This document shows, piece after piece, positions 49,928 through 57,483 of a stretch of 57,483 nt of DNA; within the stretch, counting starts at the first letter, position 1; each line of letters opens with the position of its first letter. Position numbers and translations under genes: made by a program. The stretch spans positions 1 to 57,483 of the forward strand of contig UQUZ01000013.1 of NCBI GenBank assembly GCA_900544375.1, written 5' to 3'. The notes below the pieces were generated by a model, which saw nothing but the letters and a program-made list of their open reading frames with translations, was not told the origin of the DNA and did not search any database. The DNA is from an uncultured Oscillospiraceae bacterium (lineage in GTDB: Bacteria > Bacillota > Clostridia > Oscillospirales > Acutalibacteraceae).

Positions 49928-50521
49928 TCAGCCTTCTGCCATAAACCTCAGCTTGCGCCTTACCCTCTGCAATGCGTTGTCCACCGACTTAGCGGTAGAT
50001 CCCAGCCGCGCTGCGATATCCTCATAGCTGCGGCCGCCGAGATATAACTGAATGACGCTGCGCTCATAATGAGACAGCCTGCTGGCCATGATGGTGTCAA
50101 ACCGGACGGCCTCATCACGCGCGATCACAAGATCCTCGGGATTGGGCTGAGTCTGCGGCAATGCAATACTGTCGTCATTGAGCGAAATGTAAGAATTGAG
50201 CGGGATATTCTTTAGCCTAGCCCCTGCGCGCACAGCAGACCGAATACGATTTGCAATGCACACGCCAGCATAGGAGCGAAACGGAACGCCGCTTTTCTCA
50301 TCATAGCCGTGAACCGCGGCCAGAAAGCCCAACATGCCTTCTTGTGCCAAATCTTCCGGCTCCATTGCGCCGCCACCATATTTTGCAGCAAGCGTTTTTA
50401 CAAGCGGCACCATCCGCGCGGTCAAAAGAGCCATTGCGCCACTATCCCCGCTGCCCGCCCGGACGGCCAACATTTCGTCCGCCATCTGCTCGAGCTTTGC
50501 GTTAAATGCGGGATCTGGCAT
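49928..50521 (-). CDS. SigH-like sigma-70 family factor
   Basis: A 197-residue sigma factor. Region 2: MEPEDLAQEGMLGFLAAVHG with YDEKSGVPFRSYAGVCIANR; the linker IPLNSYISLND is characteristic of SigH; region 4: LSHYERSVIQLYLGGRSYED then IAARLGSTAKSVDNALQRVR. SigH controls entry to sporulation or competence in Firmicutes, and related factors are common in Oscillospiraceae. ATG 50521 (MPDPAFN) follows GTGAGGTGGG; a longer frame upstream crosses the promoter. Confidence 0.88.
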   Translation of the reverse strand: MPDPAFNAKLEQMADEMLAVRAGSGDSGAMALLTARMVPLVKTLAAKYGGGAMEPEDLAQEGMLGFLAAVHGYDEKSGVPFRSYAGVCIANRIRSAVRAGARLKNIPLNSYISLNDDSIALPQTQPNPEDLVIARDEAVRFDTIMASRLSHYERSVIQLYLGGRSYEDIAARLGSTAKSVDNALQRVRRKLRFMAEG

Positions 50522-50561
50522 AGAACAGCCCACCTCACAAGGGTTCAATGGATACCCTCTT

Positions 50562-50590
50562 ATGATACGCGGAAAATGCGGTTTTGTCAA
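50562..50590 (-). promoter_or_regulatory. Promoter of the SigH-like gene
   Basis: Minus strand TTGACA (50585-50590), 17 bases, TATCAT (50562-50567), 41 bases before the start. Confidence 0.8.
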
Positions 50591-50770
50591 TCAAAAATTT
50601 TGTATATTTTTGCTATCTTCCCGCTAAAAAGGGTGAAGGATTTTTCAAGCACGACAGGATGTGTCTTTTTTTGGACTTCTCTACCACCTATTGTGTCTTT
50701 AGCCTCAACTGATACGGCCTTCATTACGCACGGCAATGAAAAAGACTGATTTTTGCTATAGAAAGGAGGC

Positions 50771-50946
50771 TCACGTCAGCATGCCCCGCCCATATTTTTG
50801 TTCGATATTTCCCATCAAGCCCTCCAGCCTTTCTGTGCACTGCCGCACACCGCCAGCGGCACGTGCCGTAGCGCCGGCCTACTCAAGAGCTCTACCAAAG
50901 CATAAAAATGATTCAGGTCACAATGGAGAATCACACGCTCCTCCAA
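50771..50946 (-). pseudogene. Internally deleted Y-family DNA polymerase remnant (DinB/UmuC-like)
   Basis: Minus strand EERVILHCDLNHFYALVELL then SRPALRHVPLAVCGSA is the opening of a Y-family polymerase (catalytic Asp in HCDLNHFYA). After about 40 residues the sequence changes frame to ERLEGLMGNIEQKYGRGMLT and a stop, which resembles the C-terminal end of the same family. Some 340 residues between are gone. TTG 50946 could be the old start. The rest of 50591-51141 has only weak frames. Confidence 0.55.
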
Positions 50947-51141
50947 ATACCGCACCTCTTGGATAACATTTGTTTCACTTGTAGGATACCATCCTTTTTC
51001 TCGTTGTAAAGCTCTTTTTGGGTTGTTTCAAAAGCAAGAATCCAAAAAGGAGAGGCGCCTTTTCGCAAAAGCAAACGATAAAAAGGCGTGATTTCAGGCG
51101 GATTGACGGCCCTGTCAGCATATATCCGCCAACAATTTCAG

Positions 51142-51224
51142 CCCGAAATTTACCTCCATGAGGCAAAAATGGCTTTTTAAAAAGGGACGCTGCAAAATGC
51201 AAAGCATTTTGCAGCAGCCCCTTT
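51142..51224. repeat. Dispersed hairpin repeat, copy 3
   Basis: CCCGAAATTTACCTCCATGA, GGCAAAAATG, then an inverted repeat 51181-51200 / 51204-51224 with GCTGCAAAATGC / GCATTTTGCAGC. The head is nearly the same as in copy 1. Confidence 0.65.
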
Positions 51225-51255
51225 CACTACCTGATAAGCATTCTCGGCGGAGCAT

Positions 51256-51477
51256 TTATTTTTTCTTCGACACCTTTGGGATGATGATGCAAAGTACAAT
51301 CAGCACAACAGCTGCAATCAGCGCTACAATTACCGGCCAGTAGGAGCGCTGCCCTGTGGCCGCCACGGCAGCCGCCTCCGGCGACACAGCAAACACCTGC
51401 AACACAGCCGCAAATACGCCGCCTGCCATCAGGACGGCCAAAACAATCGCAACAACCCGCACGAATTTATTTGACAT
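51256..51477 (-). CDS. Small two-helix membrane protein
   Basis: A 73-residue protein: hydrophobic segment FVRVVAIVLAVLMAGGVFAA, a loop AVSPEAAAVAATGQRSYW, a second segment VIVALIAAVVLIVLCIIIP and a basic end KVSKKK. The first segment could act as a signal peptide (AVLQVFA). ATG 51477 follows AAAGGATG. It starts 42 bases after the phosphohexomutase gene on the same strand. No family recognised. Confidence 0.75.
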   Translation of the reverse strand: MSNKFVRVVAIVLAVLMAGGVFAAVLQVFAVSPEAAAVAATGQRSYWPVIVALIAAVVLIVLCIIIPKVSKKK

Positions 51478-51519
51478 AACGCAAGCATCCTTTCTGAATC
51501 TTCAGAACCGGGCCCATCA

Positions 51520-53244
51520 TCAGCCCTCAATATTCATATATCGCTTCATATCCGCTGCAAGGGCGTCTGTTAGCCGTTGTGCTTTTTCCCGTGTTTTCTC
51601 CCGCGCGGTAATATACACCTTAATTTTTGGCTCCGTGCCGCTCGGGCGCACAATCACGCCGCTACCACCCGGCAATTTATAAGATAACACATTCGATTCT
51701 GGCAGGGTAATCTCCCGCTGCACGCCGCTTATCATATCCGTTACCACGCGCGCTTGGTAATCATAGAGCAGGGCAACCGGCATCCCGCCGATCTCCTTGG
51801 GCGGCTGCGCCCGAAGGGCGCGCATCATGCCTTCCATTTTCTCCATGCCTTCCGCGCCTTCAAATCCAAAATTGAGCAGGCTGCTCAAATACATACCGTG
51901 TGCCTCATATAACGCATCCATCACTTGCAGGAGCGTTTTCCCCTGCTGCTTATAGTAGGAGGCCATCTCGCAAATCAGCAGGGAGGCCACCACCGCATCC
52001 TTATCGCGCGCATGCGTACCGGAGAGGTAGCCATAGCTCTCCTCCATGCCGATGATGAATCGATCCGCCTCGCCCTTCTTTTCCAGCTTGGTGACTAGCT
52101 CGCCAATATATTTAAAGCCCGTGAGCAGATCGACCGTTTGTGCGCCGTATTGATCGGCAATGGCTGCTACCAGCTGAGTGGTCACAATCGTTTTGACGAC
52201 GACTGGTTTTTTCGGCAGCATCCCCTTTGCCTTACGCTGAGAGAGCAAATAATCCGCTAGCAGAGCGCCCACTTCATTACCGGACATCAGCCGATATTCC
52301 TCGCCGTCGCGCACAGCGATCCCAACGCGGTCGCAATCCGGATCGGTGGCGAGCAGCAGATCCGCTGGATGCGCTTTTGCCATCTCCAGTGCGCACTCAA
52401 ACGCCTGCCGGATCTCCGGGTTCGGAAACGGGCAGGTGGGGAAATTGCCGTCAGGATGCTCCTGCTGTGGCACAACCTTCACATCGGCAATGCCCGCACG
52501 GTGCAGCACTTCGCGCACCGGCTTGTTGCCTGTGCCGTTGAGCGGGGTATAGATCACTTTCAGGCCCGCGTTTGCACAAACTTCCGGATTGACACGCTGG
52601 GAAAGCACCCGCGTATAAAATTCCTCGATCAGGCTATCTTCGATGAAACGGATTCTGCCATCCCTGCATGCTTCGTCAAAATCCATCCGCTTAACGCCCT
52701 CGAAGAGATCAACCTTTTGGATGCAGCGGTAAGTTTCCTCTGCCGCCTCGTCCGTCATCTGGTAACCCTCCGGGTCATAGCACTTATAGCCGTTGTATTT
52801 TGCAGGATTGTGGCTTGCTGTAATAATAATGCCGGATTGGCAGCGCAGCCTGCGCACTGCAAAAGAGAGCATTGGCGTAGGCACGAGCTCCCGGAAAAAA
52901 TGCACTACAATGCCATTCGCCGCGAGTACACCGGCAGCCTCACGCGCAAAGAGGTCAGATTTAATCCTTGAATCATATGCGATTGCAACCTGCGGCGCAG
53001 CATACCGGGCATTTAAAAAATCCGCCAGCCCTTGCGTCGCCTGGTTAACCGTGTAGAGGTTCATACGGTTTGTGCCGGCGCCGATCACGCCGCGCAGCCC
53101 TGCCGTACCAAAGGCAAGATTGCGATAAAACCGATCCAGCACCTCGTCCTCCTGCCCTGCAACCGCGTCCAGCTCCGCCTTCAAATCAGGATCCAGCACT
53201 GCCTTTTCCCTCCAGAGCGTATAGAGAGCATTGATGTCATTCAT
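51520..53244 (-). CDS. Phosphoglucomutase/phosphomannomutase (alpha-D-phosphohexomutase)
   Basis: A 574-residue PgcA/ManB-type enzyme that interconverts glucose- or mannose-1- and 6-phosphate. Active-site phosphoserine in TASHNP (142-147), magnesium loop ATDPDCDRVGIA, sugar loop IIGMEESYGYLSG and phosphate-binding RPSGTEPKIK near the end. Length matches the long Firmicutes form. ATG 53244 (MNDINAL) is 12 bases from AAAGG; the ATG at 53256 lies against it. Supplies sugar phosphates for glycogen, lipoteichoic acid or wall precursors. Confidence 0.93.
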   Translation of the reverse strand: MNDINALYTLWREKAVLDPDLKAELDAVAGQEDEVLDRFYRNLAFGTAGLRGVIGAGTNRMNLYTVNQATQGLADFLNARYAAPQVAIAYDSRIKSDLFAREAAGVLAANGIVVHFFRELVPTPMLSFAVRRLRCQSGIIITASHNPAKYNGYKCYDPEGYQMTDEAAEETYRCIQKVDLFEGVKRMDFDEACRDGRIRFIEDSLIEEFYTRVLSQRVNPEVCANAGLKVIYTPLNGTGNKPVREVLHRAGIADVKVVPQQEHPDGNFPTCPFPNPEIRQAFECALEMAKAHPADLLLATDPDCDRVGIAVRDGEEYRLMSGNEVGALLADYLLSQRKAKGMLPKKPVVVKTIVTTQLVAAIADQYGAQTVDLLTGFKYIGELVTKLEKKGEADRFIIGMEESYGYLSGTHARDKDAVVASLLICEMASYYKQQGKTLLQVMDALYEAHGMYLSSLLNFGFEGAEGMEKMEGMMRALRAQPPKEIGGMPVALLYDYQARVVTDMISGVQREITLPESNVLSYKLPGGSGVIVRPSGTEPKIKVYITAREKTREKAQRLTDALAADMKRYMNIEG

Positions 53245-53519
53245 GCCAATGTCCATCCTTTCCTAAACAATCCGGCGCCTTTTCGCCTGTCCTATGCAGA
53301 GCGGCCAAGCCACATCTAAAGAACGTCAAAAAGCAGCCCGCTTTTCTATCCAATATTTTTTGCTTTGATAAGCCATAGGGCTCCGGCGTCAGGAAACGCC
53401 CAAGCAGCATGGCCCCCAACCAAAAGGAGCTCTCCACTGCTTTGCCTACCGGCTTATAGATGGTTTTATTTTACCCCTTATGCGGTTTTCTGTCAACGCG
53501 AAGCGGCTTGATAGCGGGA

Positions 53520-53548
53520 TTGTTTTTCTTCCATAATTCATGTATAAT
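53520..53548 (+). promoter_or_regulatory. Promoter of the ComM-like gene
   Basis: TTGTTT (53520-53525), 17 bases, TATAAT (53543-53548). No other structure is evident between 53257 and 53519. Confidence 0.65.
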
Positions 53549-53612
53549 GATGTATAAATGTATTTTAATACTTACTTTTACATTATTCTTTCCAAAATTG
53601 GGGGAAGCCCAT

Positions 53613-55142
53613 ATGTTTACATCCGTATACAGCCTTGGCCTTTTCGGCATGGAAACCTTTTTGGTAGAAACCGAATGCGACCTTTCCGGCGGACTGCCGC
53701 GCTTCGATATTGTGGGCCTGCCGGATACGGCGGTCAGCGAATCACGCGAGCGAGTTCGCTCTTCCATCAAAAATTGCGGGATGGATTTTCCGGTATCCCG
53801 GATTACGGTCAATCTCGCGCCCGCAGATATTCGCAAGGAAGGGCCGCTTTATGATCTGCCAATCCTCATCGCCCTGCTCAGCGCGAGCAGGCAGATCACC
53901 ACAGAGCTTTCTGATTCCGCATTTTTAGGCGAGCTTTCGCTGGGCGGTGGCGTCCGCCGGGTGACAGGCGTGCTGCCCATGCTTTTGGAGGCAAAACAGA
54001 GAGGCCTGCGGCGCGTGTTCATCCCCGAGGGCAATGCGGCGGAGGGCGCTGCGGTCAGCGGCATTTGCGTCTATCCTGTATCGCATGTTTCCCAGTTAAT
54101 CTCCCATCTGCGCAATCAGGAGCAGATCACTCCCGTCACGCCACTCCAATTTCAGGCCTATGATGCTCCTCCCGGGCTGCCGGATTTTGCCGATGTTAAA
54201 GGGCAGCCCGGTGCGAAGCGGGCGCTAGAGGTTGCAGCAGCCGGCGGGCATAATGTGCTGATGATCGGTCCGCCCGGCTCCGGCAAAAGCATGCTCGCCA
54301 AAAGAATTTCTTCCATCCTGCCCGATATGAACGAAATGGAATCGCTGGAAACCACCAAGCTTTATTCTGTAGCGGGAGCCCTCCCGGCGGGCATCTCCCT
54401 GATCCGGGCGCGTCCTTTCCGCTCGCCGCACCACACGGTTTCTTCCGCAGGCCTCTCGGGCGGGGGCGCCGTGCCGCACCCAGGGGAAATATCGCTCGCG
54501 CACAACGGTGTGCTCTTTCTTGATGAGCTGCCGGAATTCACCCGTGCGGCAATGGAGGCATTACGCCAGCCGGTCGAGGATGGAACGGTCACGATTTCCC
54601 GTGTGGCTGGCTCGTTTTCCTACCCCTGCCGCGTGATGCTCGTGTGTGCGATGAATCCCTGCCCCTGTGGCTATTTCGGCCATCCAACCCGGCGCTGCAC
54701 CTGCCCGCCTGGGGCCCCGGCGCGTTATCTTTCGCGGGTATCCGGCCCGCTGCTTGATCGCCTGGATCTCCATATTGAAGTGCCGCCCGTCGATTTTCAG
54801 CAGCTTTCCGACACGGTAAAGGCCGAGCCTTCCGCCGCCATCCGGGCGCGCGTTGCAAAAACACGGGCTGTGCAGGAAAGGCGGCTGGAGGGAACGGGCA
54901 TTTCCTGCAACGCCCATATGTCCTCCGCACAGACGCGGCAGTTTTGCCGCCTCACGGACGACGCCAGCTTCCTACTGAAAAAAGCGTTTGAACAACTCGG
55001 CCTTTCGGCGCGCGCCTATGACAAGGTTCTGCGCGTAGCACGCACAATTGCAGATATGGAAGAAAAAGAGGAAATCGAGCAGGAACACATCGCGGAAGCA
55101 GTGCAATACAGAAGCCTGGACCGAAAATTCTGGTCGGGTTAA
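53613..55142 (+). CDS. YifB/ComM-family Mg-chelatase-like AAA+ ATPase
   Basis: A 509-residue ComM. N-terminal ChlI domain (FDIVGLPDTAVSESRERVR; ITVNLAPADIRKEGPLYDLP), Walker A GPPGSGKSM at 219-226, Walker B GVLFLDELPEF, and the zinc-like MNPCPCGYFGHPTRRCTCPP segment, ending with the helical QRSLDRKFW-type tail (YRSLDRKFWSG). ComM is a branch-migration helicase that helps integrate DNA in natural transformation. ATG 53613 (MFTSVYS) follows GGGGGAAG. Confidence 0.93.
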   Translation: MFTSVYSLGLFGMETFLVETECDLSGGLPRFDIVGLPDTAVSESRERVRSSIKNCGMDFPVSRITVNLAPADIRKEGPLYDLPILIALLSASRQITTELSDSAFLGELSLGGGVRRVTGVLPMLLEAKQRGLRRVFIPEGNAAEGAAVSGICVYPVSHVSQLISHLRNQEQITPVTPLQFQAYDAPPGLPDFADVKGQPGAKRALEVAAAGGHNVLMIGPPGSGKSMLAKRISSILPDMNEMESLETTKLYSVAGALPAGISLIRARPFRSPHHTVSSAGLSGGGAVPHPGEISLAHNGVLFLDELPEFTRAAMEALRQPVEDGTVTISRVAGSFSYPCRVMLVCAMNPCPCGYFGHPTRRCTCPPGAPARYLSRVSGPLLDRLDLHIEVPPVDFQQLSDTVKAEPSAAIRARVAKTRAVQERRLEGTGISCNAHMSSAQTRQFCRLTDDASFLLKKAFEQLGLSARAYDKVLRVARTIADMEEKEEIEQEHIAEAVQYRSLDRKFWSG

Positions 55143-55150
55143 CCCGTCAG

Positions 55151-55984
55151 TCAGCCTTCTTGCCGCCGGTAGCACACAAAGTCAAAGCCAATTTCCGTTG
55201 TCAGCCCTGTCAGGGCCTTCAACTTTTCCCGGTCTTCCACGGATGTTTTCCAGTGATACGGCGTCATGGTGAATAAATCGCGCACTGCGTTCCCGTTTTT
55301 CAATGTAATCTCTCCGCGCACCGGAACACGCTTGAGAAAGGTAAATCCGGCGTACGCCGTATCTTTTGTTTCATTCTCATAGGGCTGCGCGTACACCGCC
55401 TCTTTCAGCTGGAAAAGATGGCGGGGAGCGGCCACCGCTAAAATCAAAACGCCGCCTGGCTTTGTGACACGCGCAAATTCCCCCGGAACAATCGGTGCAA
55501 AAACACTGGTGAGGCAATCGACCGACCGATCGGCAACCGGCATGTGATAAGCGCTCCCGACCGCAAGCTCCAAGCTGGGATAGCGCTTTGCCGCCATGCG
55601 CACGGCGACTTTGGAGATATCGAAGCCCGCAGCCCACGCGTCAACACCGCGTTCATGCAGGGCACACAGCAGCCTGCCCGTGTAATAGCCCTCGCCGCAG
55701 CCCGCATCCAAAATCACCGGCTTTTCCGCCTGATCCGTCAACTCCAAAACAAGCGCATTCAAGCAATCGCTGAACGGCTCATAATGGCCCGCATCAAGAA
55801 TCCGGCGGCGTGCCGCCAGCATCTCCTTTCCATCGCCGGGAAGCTTTGCATGCATCCGGTTGGCGGGTAGCAGATGCACATACCCCTCTTTTGCAAGATC
55901 GAAGCTGTGCCCATGCGGGCATAGATAACGTTTTTCCTCCTTTTTAAGCGGGCACATGCATACCGGGCAGGCAAACAATTGCAT
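55151..55984 (-). CDS. RlmA-type 23S rRNA (guanine-N1) methyltransferase
   Basis: A 277-residue SAM-dependent methyltransferase. It begins with the zinc finger typical of RlmA: FACPVCMCPL with YLCPHGHSFD; then GYVHLLPANR, the SAM loop VILDAGCGEGYYTGRL, AAGFDISKVAVRMAA and the motif IV region SVDCLTSVFAPI. Known members methylate G745 or G748 in 23S rRNA helix 35. ATG 55984 (MQLFACP) follows GGAGG. It converges with the ComM-like gene. Confidence 0.92.
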   Translation of the reverse strand: MQLFACPVCMCPLKKEEKRYLCPHGHSFDLAKEGYVHLLPANRMHAKLPGDGKEMLAARRRILDAGHYEPFSDCLNALVLELTDQAEKPVILDAGCGEGYYTGRLLCALHERGVDAWAAGFDISKVAVRMAAKRYPSLELAVGSAYHMPVADRSVDCLTSVFAPIVPGEFARVTKPGGVLILAVAAPRHLFQLKEAVYAQPYENETKDTAYAGFTFLKRVPVRGEITLKNGNAVRDLFTMTPYHWKTSVEDREKLKALTGLTTEIGFDFVCYRRQEG

Positions 55985-56019
55985 AAAGGCCTCCTCTATC
56001 AAACTTTGGAGAGAAAAGG

Positions 56020-56066
56020 AAAAACCCCGCCCGCCTTTCCGGAAAAAACGGATCAGCGCGCGGGGC
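56020..56066 (-). terminator. Terminator of dnaJ
   Basis: Minus strand CCCCGC / GCGGGG stem followed by TTTTTCC, just after the dnaJ stop. Confidence 0.6.
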
Positions 56067-56079
56067 TGTGTGAATCACA

Positions 56080-57270
56080 TCATTTATCCTTTTCCTTATT
56101 AATATTATCCTTCAGCTTGTCAAAAAAGCTCTTATGGCTCTCGGAACGGTCTTCCTGCGGGTCTGCCCCGCCGACTGGCCGTCCTCCGGAAGCCGCCTCG
56201 AATTCTTGCAGCAGCTCTCTCTGTCGCGCGTTGAGCTCCGTCGGCACCTGCACGAGGATGCGCACAAGCTGATCGCCCCGGCCGCGGCCATTGAGATTTT
56301 GGATACCTTTTCCGCGCAGCTTGAAAACAGTACCCGGCTGCGTGCCCTTAGGCATCTCATATTTGACCTTGCCGTCCAAGGTAGGCACCTGTAGCTCCGC
56401 ACCGAGCGCAGCTTGCGCAAATGATACGTTGACATCGCACCATACGTCGTATCCATCACGCTCAAAAAACGGATGGGGCCGGACATTGACTGCCACACGC
56501 AAATCGCCCGACGGGCCGCCATTGAGGCCGGCGTTGCCCTGGCCGCGGATATTGACGATCTGCCGGTCGTCGATGCCCGCAGGGATGCTTACTTCCACTT
56601 TATGCGCCTTCCGGATATGGCCGCTGCCGCGGCATTTGGAGCAAGGCTTTTGAATGACGGTTCCTTTGCCATTGCAGCGCGGGCAAACCTTGGAGGTGGA
56701 GATCACGCCGAACGGCGTGCGCTGCTGGGAGCTGACCTGGCCGCGGCCATTACATTCCGGGCAGGTCTGGGGGGCGGAGCCTTTCGCGGCGCCGGAGCCT
56801 GAGCATGCATCGCAGGCCTCCACACGCATTGTTTCAATCGTGCGTTTGCAGCCCTTTGCGGCCTCCTCAAAGGAGATGGTGATGCTCGTCGAATTATCGC
56901 TGCCGCGCTGCGGCGCGTTTGGATTCGACCGGCCTGTGCCAAAGCCTCCAAAGCCGGAGCCTCCGAAGAAGCTGCTGAAAATATCGCCAAAGTCAAAATC
57001 AAATCCACCTGCCCCACCAGGGCCGCCCGCGCCATAATTCGGATCTACGCCTGCATGGCCGAACTGGTCATAACGCGCCTTTTTCTCGCTGTCGGAAAGC
57101 ACCTCATAGGCTTCATTTGCCTCTTTAAATTTTGCTTCGGCCGCTTTATCGCCCGGATTCAAATCCGGATGGTATTTTTTTGCCAATTGGCGGTATGCTT
57201 TTTTGATTTCATCCTCCGACGCACTCTTGCTGACGCCAAGGACTTCATAATAATCTCGCTTTTCCGGCAA
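56080..57270 (-). CDS. dnaJ: Chaperone protein DnaJ
   Basis: A 396-residue co-chaperone of DnaK. J-domain with KKYHPDLNPG (HPD at 34-36), a Gly/Phe-rich linker (about 75-125), four zinc-binding repeats CDACSGSG, CPECNGRG, CPRCNGKG and CSKCRGSG, and the C-terminal substrate-binding domain. The start is TTG 57270 (MPEKRDYYEVLGV), with AAAGGAG 9 bases upstream. In this group dnaK normally lies directly upstream, here beyond the right edge. Confidence 0.97.
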   Translation of the reverse strand: MPEKRDYYEVLGVSKSASEDEIKKAYRQLAKKYHPDLNPGDKAAEAKFKEANEAYEVLSDSEKKARYDQFGHAGVDPNYGAGGPGGAGGFDFDFGDIFSSFFGGSGFGGFGTGRSNPNAPQRGSDNSTSITISFEEAAKGCKRTIETMRVEACDACSGSGAAKGSAPQTCPECNGRGQVSSQQRTPFGVISTSKVCPRCNGKGTVIQKPCSKCRGSGHIRKAHKVEVSIPAGIDDRQIVNIRGQGNAGLNGGPSGDLRVAVNVRPHPFFERDGYDVWCDVNVSFAQAALGAELQVPTLDGKVKYEMPKGTQPGTVFKLRGKGIQNLNGRGRGDQLVRILVQVPTELNARQRELLQEFEAASGGRPVGGADPQEDRSESHKSFFDKLKDNINKEKDK

Positions 57271-57429
57271 GGTAAACGCTCCTTTCAGGGGCTCGGGCTT
57301 TTGATTGCTTTGTTATTTATGTGCCCTGCCTGCAATACGGGGCCTAGCCCCATCGTTTCACGTTTTCGGCGGAAACGCCGTCTCCCACCGAAAAAAATCA
57401 TGTAGCTCCAATTTGCGTTATATCCGCCC

Positions 57430-57461
57430 GCAACCTCAGGCAGAATTCCGCCTGAGGTTGC
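57430..57461. repeat. Inverted repeat upstream of dnaJ
   Basis: Perfect 12-base arms GCAACCTCAGGC / GCCTGAGGTTGC with an 8-base loop. No T-run on either side; it may be an mRNA processing or stability hairpin between dnaK and dnaJ. Confidence 0.5.
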
Positions 57462-57483
57462 AAAAGATGGATACGTCCGCTTT

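Noticed and set aside
50736..50966. Plus-strand frame of 76 residues
   Set aside because: Opposite the better supported polymerase remnant on the minus strand and rich in Pro/Arg/His, as shadows are.
26361..51224. CRISPR array
   Set aside because: Repeated hairpins exist but are far apart, few and without regular spacers; no cas gene is present.

Overview
The window looks like a chromosomal segment of an anaerobic, spore-forming-lineage Firmicute of the class Clostridia, most likely near the Oscillospiraceae/Ruminococcaceae. The reasons are a SigH-type sigma factor, class B sortases, a ThiI without a rhodanese domain, meso-diaminopimelate dehydrogenase (Ddh), strong AGGAGG-type ribosome binding sites, several TTG/GTG starts, and many near-consensus TTGACA/TATAAT promoters. 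No whole phage, plasmid or CRISPR array is visible. Most of the window is core metabolism, with short accessory patches that contain decayed genes.

Layout. 1-7.1 kb: a leftward operon cysteine desulfurase - thiI - cinA - sortase B - sortase B - an unidentified gene cut by the window edge. 7.2-10 kb: a rightward polar amino-acid ABC transporter (binding lipoprotein, permease, ATPase). 10.2-15.5 kb: a leftward set with an AraC regulator, metallophosphoesterase, GPH-type transporter, alpha/beta hydrolase and a frameshifted small gene. 15.6-19.8 kb: YbjQ-like protein, small membrane protein, CTP synthase, and a DUF1846 gene preceded by a long leader with a three-way-junction fold and an intrinsic terminator. 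19.9-25.9 kb: flavodoxin-like, DUF3737 and cyclophilin-like genes opposite a LysR regulator, then an MFS exporter, a small membrane protein and TetR with operator-like palindromes. 25.9-26.6 kb: decayed DNA including a TnpV remnant.

26.6-35.8 kb: a GMP synthase paralogue whose glutaminase domain has lost about 70 residues, Ddh, a CofE-like ligase, a zinc-peptidase-like protein, a gene-poor stretch with promoter and hairpin signals, then a complete GMP synthase and PurA. 35.8-39.7 kb: tRNA-Arg(ACG), tRNA-Gly(GCC), a short unlisted ORF with its own promoter, a VanY-type carboxypeptidase, an acetyltransferase with an in-frame stop, and an XRE regulator. 39.8-42.7 kb: glmS with a second CofE-like gene. 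43.1-48.4 kb: a GH13 glycosidase, a secreted LCAT-like hydrolase with a possible sortase signal, and a radical SAM protein. 48.4-57.5 kb: DUF1835 protein, zinc-ribbon protein, SigH-like factor, a deleted Y-family polymerase remnant, small membrane protein, phosphohexomutase, ComM-like ATPase, RlmA-type methyltransferase and DnaJ.

How the genes fit together. The desulfurase and ThiI form the sulfur relay for 4-thiouridine in tRNA. PyrG, PurA and GuaA make CTP, AMP and GMP precursors. Ddh, GlmS and the VanY-like enzyme serve the cell wall, and the two sortases could anchor surface proteins, with the LCAT-like protein as one candidate substrate. Observations most worth following are the structured leader upstream of DUF1846, the GMP synthase with a broken glutaminase, the pair of CofE-like genes, a dispersed hairpin repeat, and several gene remnants.
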